A stretch of DNA of 64,000 nt, from positions 3,286,001 through 3,350,000 of the forward strand of contig CAVZIK010000006.1 of NCBI GenBank assembly GCA_963775295.1. The letters run 5' to 3'. Of this stretch, positions 35,805 through 44,114 are shown one piece after another (the stretch's first letter is position 1; every line of letters starts with the position of its first letter). A program made the position numbers and the translations under genes. The DNA comes from JAMDEO01 sp963775295. GTDB lineage: Bacteria; Actinomycetota; Thermoleophilia; RBG-16-64-13. The notes beneath the pieces were generated by a model. It made no database searches. It was given only the letters and a program-made list of their open reading frames with translations, and was not told where the DNA came from.

Positions 35805-36623
35805 CTACTTGCCCATAGCGGCCACGCACTCGCCAAGAACCCGGCCCACTGGGTCCACCATGGCGGCGCCGCCGTCGATCACCATGGTCGTCGCGGTTAT
35901 GAACTTCGAGTCGTCGCTGGCCAGGAAGCAACAAAGAGCCGCCACATCCGCCGGGGTGCCGATCGCTCGCATCGGAACCACTGCCTCGATCATCTTGAAG
36001 GCTTCCTCGTTGGAAATGCCCAACCCTTGCGCTATGTGGCCGAAGACTTCCTCGAAGATATCGGTGCGGATGGGCCCGGGAGCCACCACGTTGCAGCGGA
36101 TACCTGCTGGGCCATAGTCAATCGCGGACTGAGTCGTCAGGGATTGAAGACCGCCCTTGGCCGCCGCGTAGGCGGGCATGGTGGGCAGGCCACGCAGGCC
36201 GGAGAGGGCCGACATGTTCACGATCGAACCCCCGCCCGCCTTCACCATGTGGGGAATCGCGGCCTTCATCGTGAGAAAGCACCCCGTCAGGTCGATGTCG
36301 ATGACCTTTTGCCACTCCGCGAGTTCGAGGTCGGCCACAGCTCCCATGCCCTCGATGCCGGCATTGTTGACGAGAACGTCCAGCTTTCCGCCAAACCCTA
36401 CGGTCACATCTACCATCTTCTGGGCGTCCTCCGGCCGGCAGACGTCGCCGGCGCACGTTACCACCGTGCCCGCCGGTAGCGACTGCGCCATCTTCTCGAG
36501 CAACTCTCCGCGGCGCCCGGTGATGCACACCTTGGCGCCCTCGGCGACAAACCGCTCCGCTACGGCCGCGCCGATGCCTGTCCCCCCGCCCGTGATCAGG
36601 GCTACCTTGCCATCAAGTCTCAT
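35805..36623 (-). CDS. Short-chain dehydrogenase/reductase
   Basis: This 272-residue classical SDR has ALITGGGTGIG at 8-18, NNAG near residue 90, catalytic Ser (IVNMSALSG) and the Tyr-x3-Lys motif YAAAKGG. The residue after the second beta strand is TGRRGELL, with Arg residues favouring NADP(H). It has a longer C-terminal tail than FabG. As the nearest SDR to the transhydroxylase genes it is a candidate for NADPH-dependent ring reduction (phloroglucinol reductase-like), but other keto/alcohol substrates are equally possible. It lies 47 bp after the SnoaL-like gene and 108 bp before the ACP gene. Confidence 0.85.
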   Translation of the reverse strand: MRLDGKVALITGGGTGIGAAVAERFVAEGAKVCITGRRGELLEKMAQSLPAGTVVTCAGDVCRPEDAQKMVDVTVGFGGKLDVLVNNAGIEGMGAVADLELAEWQKVIDIDLTGCFLTMKAAIPHMVKAGGGSIVNMSALSGLRGLPTMPAYAAAKGGLQSLTTQSAIDYGPAGIRCNVVAPGPIRTDIFEEVFGHIAQGLGISNEEAFKMIEAVVPMRAIGTPADVAALCCFLASDDSKFITATTMVIDGGAAMVDPVGRVLGECVAAMGK

Positions 36624-36670
36624 TTCGCCTCGTCTCCTTTCGAATCTGCTGCGGTGTGTCGAGCGACCGA

Positions 36671-37333
36671 TTACCTGATGTAGTCGGTGCTCGGATCGTA
36701 AGTGTCGTGGGGCAGCGGGGGCTGGGGCTCGAGTTCCACCACGAAGTCCGGAGCGTAGATATAGGGATAGGTGGCGGGACGATCCGGCTTAAATTCGTCC
36801 GGCAGCCCGGTGGGGAGGATATCCTCGACCTTGACCACACCGGCAGTCCAGGGGACTTCAAACGGCGTAACGATCCGGATGTAGACGTGATGGTTGCGTA
36901 TCTTCCAACCGTCGGCTTCCTTGATGAAGTCCTGACCGTAGTGGCCCCAGACCCAGACGGCGCTCAGCTTGCCGTCCATCCAGCGGGCCTCATGACCGGG
37001 AGACATCCACACGCCCTTAGCGGTCTTTCCGTCTTTGGCCACCTCGATCACTGGTGTCGTCAGGTGATGTTCCATCATCTGCCCTTCGATGGGAACGCCG
37101 TTCCTCGCCATCCAGTCGTGCCATCCGCCAAAACAGCGCTCGGCCGCGTCCATCCCCTCCCAGAGTCCAACCGGGCCGATCTCGACCTTCTGGGAAACCG
37201 TGCGGGCGAAGCACTTCGGGGCTACGTCCTTGAAAGCGTTGGCGGCGGTCAAGTACTCGTACCAGCCCATCACGTTTTCGATCTCGTGGATGTCATTGAG
37301 GCGTCTGACCATCGCCTCCATGCTGTCGTCCAT
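36671..37333 (-). CDS. SnoaL-like (NTF2-fold) protein
   Basis: The 220 residues begin MDDSMEAMVRRLNDIHEIEN, typical of SnoaL-like polyketide-cyclase/dehydratase domains. The body has GPVGLWEGMDAAERCF, MMEHHLTTPVIEVAKDGKTAKGVWMSPGHEAR, YGQDFIKEADGWKIRNHHVYI and a proline-rich C-terminal extension of about 50 residues. The fold holds small aromatic or polyketide-like molecules for cyclisation, hydration or isomerisation. GAGAGGAC six bases before the ATG supports the start. It is the first gene after the pair of strong inverted repeats and opens the leftward run to the ACP. Confidence 0.75.
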   Translation of the reverse strand: MDDSMEAMVRRLNDIHEIENVMGWYEYLTAANAFKDVAPKCFARTVSQKVEIGPVGLWEGMDAAERCFGGWHDWMARNGVPIEGQMMEHHLTTPVIEVAKDGKTAKGVWMSPGHEARWMDGKLSAVWVWGHYGQDFIKEADGWKIRNHHVYIRIVTPFEVPWTAGVVKVEDILPTGLPDEFKPDRPATYPYIYAPDFVVELEPQPPLPHDTYDPSTDYIR

Positions 37334-37438
37334 CTGGCTGTCCTCTCATGTCGTCTCGCGCCGGGTGCCTTACTTTTACCACGCGACCAGAGCGCGGGCT
37401 TTGCGCTTGTGGTGATTCATGTCCTGCCCCTCGCATGA

Positions 37439-37490
37439 GGCCCGGACGTACAATCTCGTGTACACGCAGGAGGGGTTGTACGTCCGGGCC
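37439..37490. repeat. 15-bp perfect inverted repeat with a nested palindrome
   Basis: GGCCCGGACGTACAA (37439-37453) and its complement (37476-37490) enclose a 22-nt loop that holds the palindrome CGTGTACACG and an AGGAGGGG string. It lies between the substrate-binding-protein stop and the SnoaL-like start. Attenuator, terminator or regulator-binding site are all possible. Confidence 0.75.
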
Positions 37491-37540
37491 GCCGCTCAAG
37501 GGTGTCGCAGTCCGGTCGATCGGACCCTCTGTGTGATCAC

Positions 37541-37580
37541 CGGGTCCATATGGTCCACCGTAGCGGACCATATGGACCCG
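37541..37580. repeat. 16-bp perfect inverted repeat, probable terminator/attenuator
   Basis: CGGGTCCATATGGTCC (37541-37556) and its exact complement (37565-37580) are separated by ACCGTAGC. On the reverse strand it begins 20 bp past the stop of the gene ending at 37601. Each arm contains CCATATGG, itself a palindrome. There is no U-run. Confidence 0.75.
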
Positions 37581-37600
37581 AATGGAACCGGTTAAGGCTC

Positions 37601-39070
37601 CTACGAGTACGAAATCGGAACGGCTTTCGCCTGCACCGTCGTACCTGGAGCGGTGGCGTTGCTCACCACTACGTTGTTGAAGGAACCATCGTCCTGCAGA
37701 ATCCACTGGCTGGCCCCGATGAACGGTTTGTAGTCGTTGTCGTTGACATGGAAACCGTTCGGATCGACCGGCTCGGTGAAGTCGATATGTCCCTGCTGGA
37801 AGTCGCCCTTGGTGGTCTTGATGGCGGCGACCACGGAGGTCTTGTCCTCGGGATTGGTGGCCCGCTTGTAGACGTCGATGGCCCACTCGAACTTGCCGTA
37901 GCAACCGATGGACGCGGTCCATTTGTTGCCGGTCTTGGCCTCGAAATCCGCAGCCAGACCTTCGGAGTCGAGATCCGAGAGGGTGTCTTTGATCTGCCAG
38001 CTCGGGTGCCAGGCGCACTCGCCGATAAGCCCGTTGCCGATGTTGTTGGGCAGAGCCACGACCGCTTCGGGGAAGATGAGGGCTTTGCCCGAGCTGCAGA
38101 ATTTGGGCTGGTAGCCCTGCTGGAAGCACTGGGTCCAGAAGTTGGAGAACCAGGGGGGATCGTTGGTGCCACAGACGATCTCACAACCCGCATTCTTGAA
38201 CTGGGTGATCTGCTTGGTGAAGTCCTCAGCCGGGACCGAGTAGTATTCGGGCACCGTCAAGGTGTAGCCCTTGTCGGCAAATACCTTGGGAGCCGCGTTG
38301 GCGGCCATCCAACCGGCGGCGTCCGCGTCGTTCTGGAAGAGCATCCCCACTTTCTTGTTGGTCTGCACTCCGCTCTGCTCGAATGCGTCGGTGAAGGAAA
38401 GGATGGTCTGCTCTGAGCCCAGCAGGTTGCCGAAGGCCCACTTGAACGAGACCGGCTTTCCGCCTGTGTCCAGATACAAGGCCTGCCAGGGGGCGAAGCT
38501 AAGAAGACTGGGACAGCCGAGGGTCTCGCCCTGGATGGCTACCGGGTTGACCGTGTCGGGGCTGCCGGAGGCCAGCAGGATATCGACGTTGTCCTGTGTG
38601 ACCAGGTCCCCCGCCACCTGGGAGGCGCGGTTGGCGTCGGACTGGCTGTCTTTGACCACCAGCTGGATCTGACGCAGCTTGCCGTCGCCGGTGACGATCC
38701 CGTCCTTGACCGCCGCCTGGGCGTGAGCGATCCACCAGTCGTCGGCGATGGCAAAGACGGCGAAGTTGCCGGTCTTAGGCGATACCAGCCCCATCTTGAT
38801 AGCCCTGCCGGCTTCAGGCGCCGCGGTCACCGAGGTGGAGCTCGAGGCCACGGTTGTTCCCGGGCCGGAGGTGGTGGTGACACCGGCGGTCGTCGTGGTT
38901 TCCTCGCTGCCTCCGCAAGCGGCGAGCACTCCCCCCAGTCCGCCCGCGAGTCCCACGGCGGCGCCCGCTACGCCGGCGATCTTGAGGAACTCACGACGGC
39001 TGACGGTCTTGTCTGCGCTGAGGTCAGTCACTGCCGAGTTCTCCCGACCTGCATTCTCTTTTTCGTCCAT
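37601..39070 (-). CDS. Tat-exported substrate-binding lipoprotein (amide/branched-chain family)
   Basis: This 489-residue protein has a twin-arginine signal (SRREFLK, Arg25-Arg26), a hydrophobic core and lipobox LAAC with Cys52. A Thr-rich linker follows, and the periplasmic-binding fold starts at AIKMGLVSPKTGNFAVFAIAD. Tat export suggests a protein folded, or loaded with cofactor, before secretion. The family (Periplasmic_binding_6) includes amide, urea and aromatic-acid receptors. It lies 62 bp downstream of athS on the same strand, so it is probably co-transcribed with the transhydroxylase and may capture the phenolic substrate. No transporter permease or ATPase is present in the window. 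Confidence 0.87.
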   Translation of the reverse strand: MDEKENAGRENSAVTDLSADKTVSRREFLKIAGVAGAAVGLAGGLGGVLAACGGSEETTTTAGVTTTSGPGTTVASSSTSVTAAPEAGRAIKMGLVSPKTGNFAVFAIADDWWIAHAQAAVKDGIVTGDGKLRQIQLVVKDSQSDANRASQVAGDLVTQDNVDILLASGSPDTVNPVAIQGETLGCPSLLSFAPWQALYLDTGGKPVSFKWAFGNLLGSEQTILSFTDAFEQSGVQTNKKVGMLFQNDADAAGWMAANAAPKVFADKGYTLTVPEYYSVPAEDFTKQITQFKNAGCEIVCGTNDPPWFSNFWTQCFQQGYQPKFCSSGKALIFPEAVVALPNNIGNGLIGECAWHPSWQIKDTLSDLDSEGLAADFEAKTGNKWTASIGCYGKFEWAIDVYKRATNPEDKTSVVAAIKTTKGDFQQGHIDFTEPVDPNGFHVNDNDYKPFIGASQWILQDDGSFNNVVVSNATAPGTTVQAKAVPISYS

Positions 39071-39132
39071 CTGAACCCCCCGCTCCTTCTTGACGAGTTT
39101 TCCCCTGATTCTCTTGCGCGTCTCGCGTGCCT

Positions 39133-39975
39133 CTATGCCCGCTCAAGAAATTGAGCCGGCCGTGTGACGCTTCCGCCATTGATGGTGACCGTGTCTTCGA
39201 CGCCCCTGTATCCATCGGCCTCAATCGCTACAAGATAGCTGCCTTCGGCATTGAGGCCGTCTATACGGTAGTCACCGAAGTTGTTTGTCACCGCGCTGGA
39301 AAGGACCGTTTCTCCCTGCGAAACGCGAACCGTGGCGCCTTCTGCGCATTCCCCTGTGTCTCCGAACACCACGCTGCCGGCAACAAAGGCTTTGGTCCAT
39401 CTGTAAAGATTCTTGTAATACACTCGGGGAGCCGTTGCCAATTCGGGCTGGAAGACTTCGAGACTTTCCGCCGCGACTTGTTGCGCCATTTCGGCGTCGT
39501 CGGCCAAGACCAACAGCATGGCCCCCGTCGGACAGCTTTGGCTGCAACGCGTCTGTATCCAGCCTTCGTCCATGAGATGCGCGCAACCCGTGCATTTCTG
39601 AGCGACGTTGGCTTCATCGTTCCAGCAGATGGCCCCGTAAGGACAGCTGTCCACGATCTCGGGGTGGCCGACCGCCTTCTCAGGATCAATAATGACAAGG
39701 CCATCCGGGCGCTTGTAGACCGCGCCGGCGGGAGCCGCATCCATGCAAGGAGCGTTATCGCAGTGCATACATAGGCTGGGACGATGGACAACTTCCAGCT
39801 GGGGGAACTGTCCGCGCTCTTTGCGATCGATGCTGACCCAGCGGTGTCCTTCCCAGGGCTGCGCCTTGGAGTAGGGCAGCCAGTCGTTCCCTGTGAACTC
39901 GTCCTTGTCCGCCATGAAGCAGCAGTTGCAGTCGTTGCAGAGAGCCACGTCGATGACCATGTTCCATTTCTTCAT
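39133..39975 (-). CDS. athS: Pyrogallol hydroxytransferase small (Fe-S) subunit
   Basis: This protein has 280 residues from ATG 39975, nine bases after GGGAGG and four bases past the athL stop. It carries ferredoxin-like Cys groups at CNDCNCC (13-19), CMHCDNAPC, CPYGAIC, CTGC and CSQSC, enough for three or more [4Fe-4S] clusters. After about residue 190 there is an extra beta-sandwich (AFVAGSVVFGDTGECAEGA, then NNFGDYRIDGLN) of the carboxypeptidase-regulatory/transthyretin type. That C-terminal barrel is a distinguishing feature of the Pelobacter acidigallici transhydroxylase small subunit and is absent from ordinary DmsB-type subunits. It pairs with athL in the cytoplasm; neither subunit has a Tat signal. 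Confidence 0.87.
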   Translation of the reverse strand: MKKWNMVIDVALCNDCNCCFMADKDEFTGNDWLPYSKAQPWEGHRWVSIDRKERGQFPQLEVVHRPSLCMHCDNAPCMDAAPAGAVYKRPDGLVIIDPEKAVGHPEIVDSCPYGAICWNDEANVAQKCTGCAHLMDEGWIQTRCSQSCPTGAMLLVLADDAEMAQQVAAESLEVFQPELATAPRVYYKNLYRWTKAFVAGSVVFGDTGECAEGATVRVSQGETVLSSAVTNNFGDYRIDGLNAEGSYLVAIEADGYRGVEDTVTINGGSVTRPAQFLERA

Positions 39976-39979
39976 CTGA

Positions 39980-42568
39980 CTAGCCCTCCCACTTTTCAAT
40001 CTGAATCAGACAAGAGTTGTTCGCCATGCCGGAAGACATCGGGGTGATGAATCGCGATGGCGTAAGGACATTTACGCAGCCGCCGCGATCCGCGGACTGT
40101 CCCGGTTCGCCAATGGGGTCGTACTCCGCGCATGACTCGTAAGAATGTGCCACGCCCGGTGCCATGCGCTCAGTCACCTGCACCGACAGGATCACCTCTC
40201 CCCGATCGTTGAACGCCCGGATGAGGTCTCCGTCCTTGATGCCGCGCGCAGCGGCGTCCTTGCTATTAACGCGCATGATCCAGTAGTAGCGCCCGTCCGG
40301 ATGGAGAACGCGGTGGTCCGCGATCTCGTTCGTCCAGCTGCCCTTCGCGTCGTTGTGGGTATGAAAACTGAATCGTGGGTGCGGCGAGATAAGCTGCAGC
40401 GGATATCTCCCGGTCAACTCGGCGGTGCGGTGTCCTTCCCAGCTGGGAATATACTGCGGCCCCATGACCGGACGCTCGGGATCGACCAGACCTGTGGCCT
40501 CCGCCCGCTTAAGGCTGTTGCTCACGAATTCGATCTTGCCCGATTGCGTCTGTAGCCCTTTGCCCTTCACGTGATCCCAAGGAGCCGGGCCCCAATCGGG
40601 AGTATCGCGCTCCCTGTCCTCTGCGAACCAGCGCATGCCCGGAGTCGACTTGCGGTCGGCGGGTCGCGGCGGCACCACGTAGTAGCCCTTCTTCTCGAAT
40701 TCCTCCCAGGTGGTCACCTTGGCGAGGTCGGTGGCGTCGAAGGTCGCCTTCACCCAGTCGAGCTCACTGCGGCCCATCGTGTACATGCCTTCGAGGCCGA
40801 GGCGCGCCGCGATTCCCCGGAAGATCTCGTAGTCCGACTTCGATTCTCCCAGCGGTTTGATAGCCGGGTGCTGCAGAACGATGACGCGGTGGTTGCACAT
40901 CTGCGAACTGTGGGTGACGTAGCCGTTGGCTGAACTCCACTCGCCGATGTCCCAGCGCTCGAAGTTGGTGCAGGCCGGGAGGATGATGTCGGCGAACTTG
41001 GCTTCGCCCTCCATCCAGATGGCCTGGGAAACGACGAATGGGACTTCGCCCTTGCGGTAAGCCTGGACGAACTTGTTGGTGTCGGTCATCGTGCCGAAGA
41101 AGGAACCGCCGAAGCGATAGTACATCTGCGCCATGGGATAGCCGGCGGCCGGGTACTGAAACTTGTGGAACTGGGCTTCGATGTGCGATCCGGTGAAGCC
41201 GCGGCCATACCACTCATGAGGCTCGTGCGTCATGATTTCCGGAGTCCTCAGACGGTAGCCGAGGGAGCCCTCGGCAGAGCGCATCGGATTCGAGAACGCT
41301 CCGCCCTGAGGGAACATCCTATAGACAAGATCCTTGCCTGCGGCACTGTTCGCCAGATCGCCGGAGATGCCGCCCTCGGTGTATCCGGGGAAGAAGAAGG
41401 TCTCGTCCAGCGGAGTGCCGAAGGTGGTGCTCCACAGGTTGATACCGGGTTTGCCCATGCCCTGCATGGCAATGAGGGCGATCATGGACCGCGACCACTC
41501 GCCGCCTGTCGCACAACGGGCCGCGCCACCGAGACCGGCAAGCCCGCCGGCGGCCAACATCGTCTTCTTCGACGCCCACTCACGCGCCAAAGCGCGGATG
41601 TCGCGAGCGAGTATCCCTGATTCGGCTTCCGCCCAATCAGGGGTTTTCGGCTGACCATCGGTCGTGCCGAGAACGTAGTCTTTCCACTCGTCGAAGCCTA
41701 CGGTGTGGGTCTCGACGTACTCCTTGTCATACCGGTCCTCGGTCAGCCAGACATACGCGATAGCCAAGGCGACAGGAACATCGGTGCCGGGACGCGGGGC
41801 GAGCCACTTGTCGCCGATCATGCCGGCCGTGTGATTGAAGAACGGGTCGATGAAGACCATCTTCACCCCGAGGTCCTTCAGCCACCGCCGCCGTGGCTGC
41901 GATTCATAGGCTGCGTAGACCCCACCTTGAGTGGTGTCCGGGTCGGAAGACCAAAACACGATCATCTCCGTGTTCTGAAGAGCGTCTTCGAGCAGATCAT
42001 ACCCCTCGAGATTCCCCAGGCGGTGCGTGTTGCCCCACATGTGGGCGCCGCCCCACAGCCAGCCTTCCCAGCTGTCCGGGTTGGCCTCGATATAGGTCAT
42101 CCCCACCGCGTTGAGGAAACGCTGATAACAGCTGAAGCGATAGCCGACGTTGCCCCACATCTGATGTGAGCTGGGCTGGGTGACGATGGCCCCCGGCCCG
42201 TACTCACGCTTGATACGGACGATCTCATCCGCCACAATGTCGAACGCTTCGTCCCAGCTGATGGGTTCGTAGCCGGAGGTGCCACGATTCTCTATGTTGC
42301 GCTCACCCTTGGGATCGAAGTCAACACGCTTGAGCGGGGTGAGAATCCGTTTGGGTGAGTAGACGGTGGAGCGATGCGCGATCGTCCACGGGCTCACCAA
42401 GGCCTTGCGGGGCGGCGTGAAGCTCTTGCCCCGGGCCTCTAGAGTCCATGACGGAGCATCCGTTTCATCGAATTCGAGGGGTGTGAGGCGGACGATCTTG
42501 TCGTCCTTCACATCGACAAATACGGGCCCCCCTGTGGTGCAGTTCGTAAATCTCTTGATCTCTGCCAT
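39980..42568 (-). CDS. athL: Pyrogallol-phloroglucinol transhydroxylase large (molybdopterin) subunit
   Basis: The 862 residues fit the ~875-residue Pelobacter enzyme (EC 1.97.1.2), which moves a hydroxyl from 1,2,3,5-tetrahydroxybenzene to pyrogallol, giving phloroglucinol. The N-terminus TNCTTGGPVFVDVKDDKIVR lacks the Fe-S site of most family members, as in that enzyme. The active-site residues I recall from the crystal structure (His144, Asp174, Mo-ligand Ser175) match His135 (SSHQMWGN), Asp165 and Ser166 (NPDSWEGW) at a constant offset of nine. Tyr396 in FPGYTEGG probably matches Tyr404. The C-terminal MGD-binding domain runs from YPLQLISPHPRFSFHTHND to the end. GGGAGG nine bases before the ATG supports the start. 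A promoter and TetR-type operator precede it. Confidence 0.9.
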   Translation of the reverse strand: MAEIKRFTNCTTGGPVFVDVKDDKIVRLTPLEFDETDAPSWTLEARGKSFTPPRKALVSPWTIAHRSTVYSPKRILTPLKRVDFDPKGERNIENRGTSGYEPISWDEAFDIVADEIVRIKREYGPGAIVTQPSSHQMWGNVGYRFSCYQRFLNAVGMTYIEANPDSWEGWLWGGAHMWGNTHRLGNLEGYDLLEDALQNTEMIVFWSSDPDTTQGGVYAAYESQPRRRWLKDLGVKMVFIDPFFNHTAGMIGDKWLAPRPGTDVPVALAIAYVWLTEDRYDKEYVETHTVGFDEWKDYVLGTTDGQPKTPDWAEAESGILARDIRALAREWASKKTMLAAGGLAGLGGAARCATGGEWSRSMIALIAMQGMGKPGINLWSTTFGTPLDETFFFPGYTEGGISGDLANSAAGKDLVYRMFPQGGAFSNPMRSAEGSLGYRLRTPEIMTHEPHEWYGRGFTGSHIEAQFHKFQYPAAGYPMAQMYYRFGGSFFGTMTDTNKFVQAYRKGEVPFVVSQAIWMEGEAKFADIILPACTNFERWDIGEWSSANGYVTHSSQMCNHRVIVLQHPAIKPLGESKSDYEIFRGIAARLGLEGMYTMGRSELDWVKATFDATDLAKVTTWEEFEKKGYYVVPPRPADRKSTPGMRWFAEDRERDTPDWGPAPWDHVKGKGLQTQSGKIEFVSNSLKRAEATGLVDPERPVMGPQYIPSWEGHRTAELTGRYPLQLISPHPRFSFHTHNDAKGSWTNEIADHRVLHPDGRYYWIMRVNSKDAAARGIKDGDLIRAFNDRGEVILSVQVTERMAPGVAHSYESCAEYDPIGEPGQSADRGGCVNVLTPSRFITPMSSGMANNSCLIQIEKWEG

Positions 42569-42618
42569 CGGCTCTCGCCTCCCGTTTACTTCAGGCCCCC
42601 AAAGGTTGGCCGCTGAAC

Positions 42619-42634
42619 TGACTGACTGTTCGGC
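42619..42634. promoter_or_regulatory. Candidate TetR operator at the athL promoter
   Basis: The tandem TGACTGACTGTTCGG shares TGACTGTTCG exactly with the site at 43903-43912 next to the TetR gene. It abuts the predicted -10 element, so bound repressor would block athL transcription. Confidence 0.5.
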
Positions 42635-42637
42635 AAC

Positions 42638-42666
42638 ACCTTAGCGTATAGTTAGTAACGAGTCAA
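42638..42666 (-). promoter_or_regulatory. Candidate athL promoter
   Basis: The reverse strand reads TTGACT, 17 bp, TAAGGT. The -35 is near consensus and the -10 is weak. The predicted start point falls in the adjacent operator, about 70 nt from the athL ATG. Confidence 0.4.
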
Positions 42667-42924
42667 ACGCCTTGGGCGGAGGACCCTTTCGCGAATCGCC
42701 CGAGGGGCGGGCATCGCTTCGATGGCACTCTTCTCCGCCTTACAGGGGAGAATTCAGGAGAGGTCCTGCTTCAAGAACGCCCGACGCGGCGTTTGCAGGC
42801 TCTGTCGATCGAATGGCGTCCGCCTGGAGGAGGTGTTCCGCTTCCTTCCCCCCGGCTAGACGGCCGGGTCGTCCCCCGTTAGGCGAACTCAGACCCAGGT
42901 CCATGAATCTACTCCTTTTCGCAA

Positions 42925-43851
42925 TCACTCCTTGGGCGGGTCGCCATCGAAGCCGCCGTCCGGATTGAGAAAGATCTCTCCCGGCTCGCCGGGCAACGGC
43001 ACCAGCCAATCGGGACTGCTCTTGGGGAAGAGGAGCCGGGTCTGCCAGTGGACAGCGTAGTCGGCAGCTTTGACATCGCCGTAACGTTTGAACATGGTGT
43101 TGAACAATTCGGTCCCGGTCTTGGCGCTGGCGTAGGCCTCGTCGTAAACGTCCAGATACTCCAGAGACCAGTCGACGCACCCGGTGTAGCTGCGAGAAGT
43201 GTCCACCCGCAGGTCTTCTAGGATCTGCATTTGGGACTCCCCGCAGTGGGCGGGGATGATCACCCGTGGGTCGAAGTCCATCAGTCTGGCTATGTCTTTC
43301 CTCCACTTGCGCCGCCGCTCGACATTGCTTTCGATGGTGAAGACGTGAGCGTCGTGGAACGCGACATCCGTGGCGCAAACCGCCCGAATAGCGGGAATCC
43401 ACACGACGGAGTTGTTTACGCTGTCACCGTGCCAGTCGTCGTAGACGAGGATCTCTTCCCCTTCCAACTCGAGGCGGGGTTCGCCCATGGGCACGGGAAT
43501 CGTCGTCTTCAGCGGGATATCCCGCCCCAGCCAGTCGATGTCCCACATGTCCAACTTGTCGATGGACGTAAACACAATGTCCTTCACGACCCTAGGAAGG
43601 GCGACGACCTTCGCGTTTGGGAACGCAAACTGCAGGACCTCTAGACCGAAGTGGTGATCAGGGTGGAAGTGGGAGACGTAGATGTGGGTGATCCGCTTCT
43701 TCATCGCGATCAACTGCGGAACCAGAAGATAGGCGTCGCTCAACAGCTGAGAGGCGTCAACGAGGATGGCATCCTTCTCCCCGAAGATGAGGACCGAGTT
43801 GCTGTTGAAACCTAGGTAGCTGTGACGAAACACCTTATAATCGAGCGACAC
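42925..43851 (-). CDS. Metallo-beta-lactamase-fold hydrolase
   Basis: The protein has 308 residues from GTG 43851, six bases after GAGGAG. The alternative longer ORF to 43920 would read through the operator and has no ribosome-binding site. The metal motif is His61-x-His63-x-Asp65-His66 in YVSHFHPDHHFG. Further MBL residues are VVWIPAIRAVCATDVAFHDAHV (the Asp motif) and PRVIIPAHCGESQ (the C-terminal His). The fold hydrolyses thioesters, lactones and related bonds. Its place at the head of the athLS run, next to the TetR gene, makes it a candidate for hydrolytic ring opening of a reduced trihydroxybenzene or for thioester hydrolysis; both are inference. Confidence 0.82.
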   Translation of the reverse strand: MSLDYKVFRHSYLGFNSNSVLIFGEKDAILVDASQLLSDAYLLVPQLIAMKKRITHIYVSHFHPDHHFGLEVLQFAFPNAKVVALPRVVKDIVFTSIDKLDMWDIDWLGRDIPLKTTIPVPMGEPRLELEGEEILVYDDWHGDSVNNSVVWIPAIRAVCATDVAFHDAHVFTIESNVERRRKWRKDIARLMDFDPRVIIPAHCGESQMQILEDLRVDTSRSYTGCVDWSLEYLDVYDEAYASAKTGTELFNTMFKRYGDVKAADYAVHWQTRLLFPKSSPDWLVPLPGEPGEIFLNPDGGFDGDPPKE

Positions 43852-43902
43852 GTCGATCTCCTCTTCTTGAACGGCCTCCGGCCAGGCCCCCGCGTATCCT
43901 AT

Positions 43903-43940
43903 TGACTGTTCGTTCAGCAAAGGTTATTGTTCGTTCGGTT
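43903..43940. promoter_or_regulatory. Paired candidate TetR operators in the MBL/TetR divergent region
   Basis: Two copies of TGTTCGTTC (43908-43916 and 43928-43936) are spaced 20 bp apart, roughly two helical turns. The first forms TGACTGTTCGTTCAGC and the second TTGTTCGTTCGGTT. TGACTGTTCG recurs at the athL promoter. The placement fits autoregulation by the TetR protein starting at 44115. Confidence 0.5.
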
Positions 43941-44114
43941 ACCCTATGGCATTCCCGCAGCATTGTCAAATGGCCAAAATCCGGCGACTCTAAGCCGCCT
44001 ATCTGCTGCCTGGACGGTTCCAACCCTATCAGGCTGCCACGGGATCAATCCAGAGGGTGAGCAGGCAGCGAGGCGGGCAGAACTGGCAGCGTCCGACATC
44101 GACAAGGAGAAGCA

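Larger units (their letters stand above)
42569..42924. other. Regulatory intergenic region between the MBL-fold gene and athL
   Basis: About 355 bp. It holds the athL promoter and operator listed separately. Closer to the MBL-fold stop is a small GC stem (CCCGGC, TAGACG, GCCGGG near 42857-42874) that could terminate the upstream transcript. No gene was seen. Confidence 0.5.
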
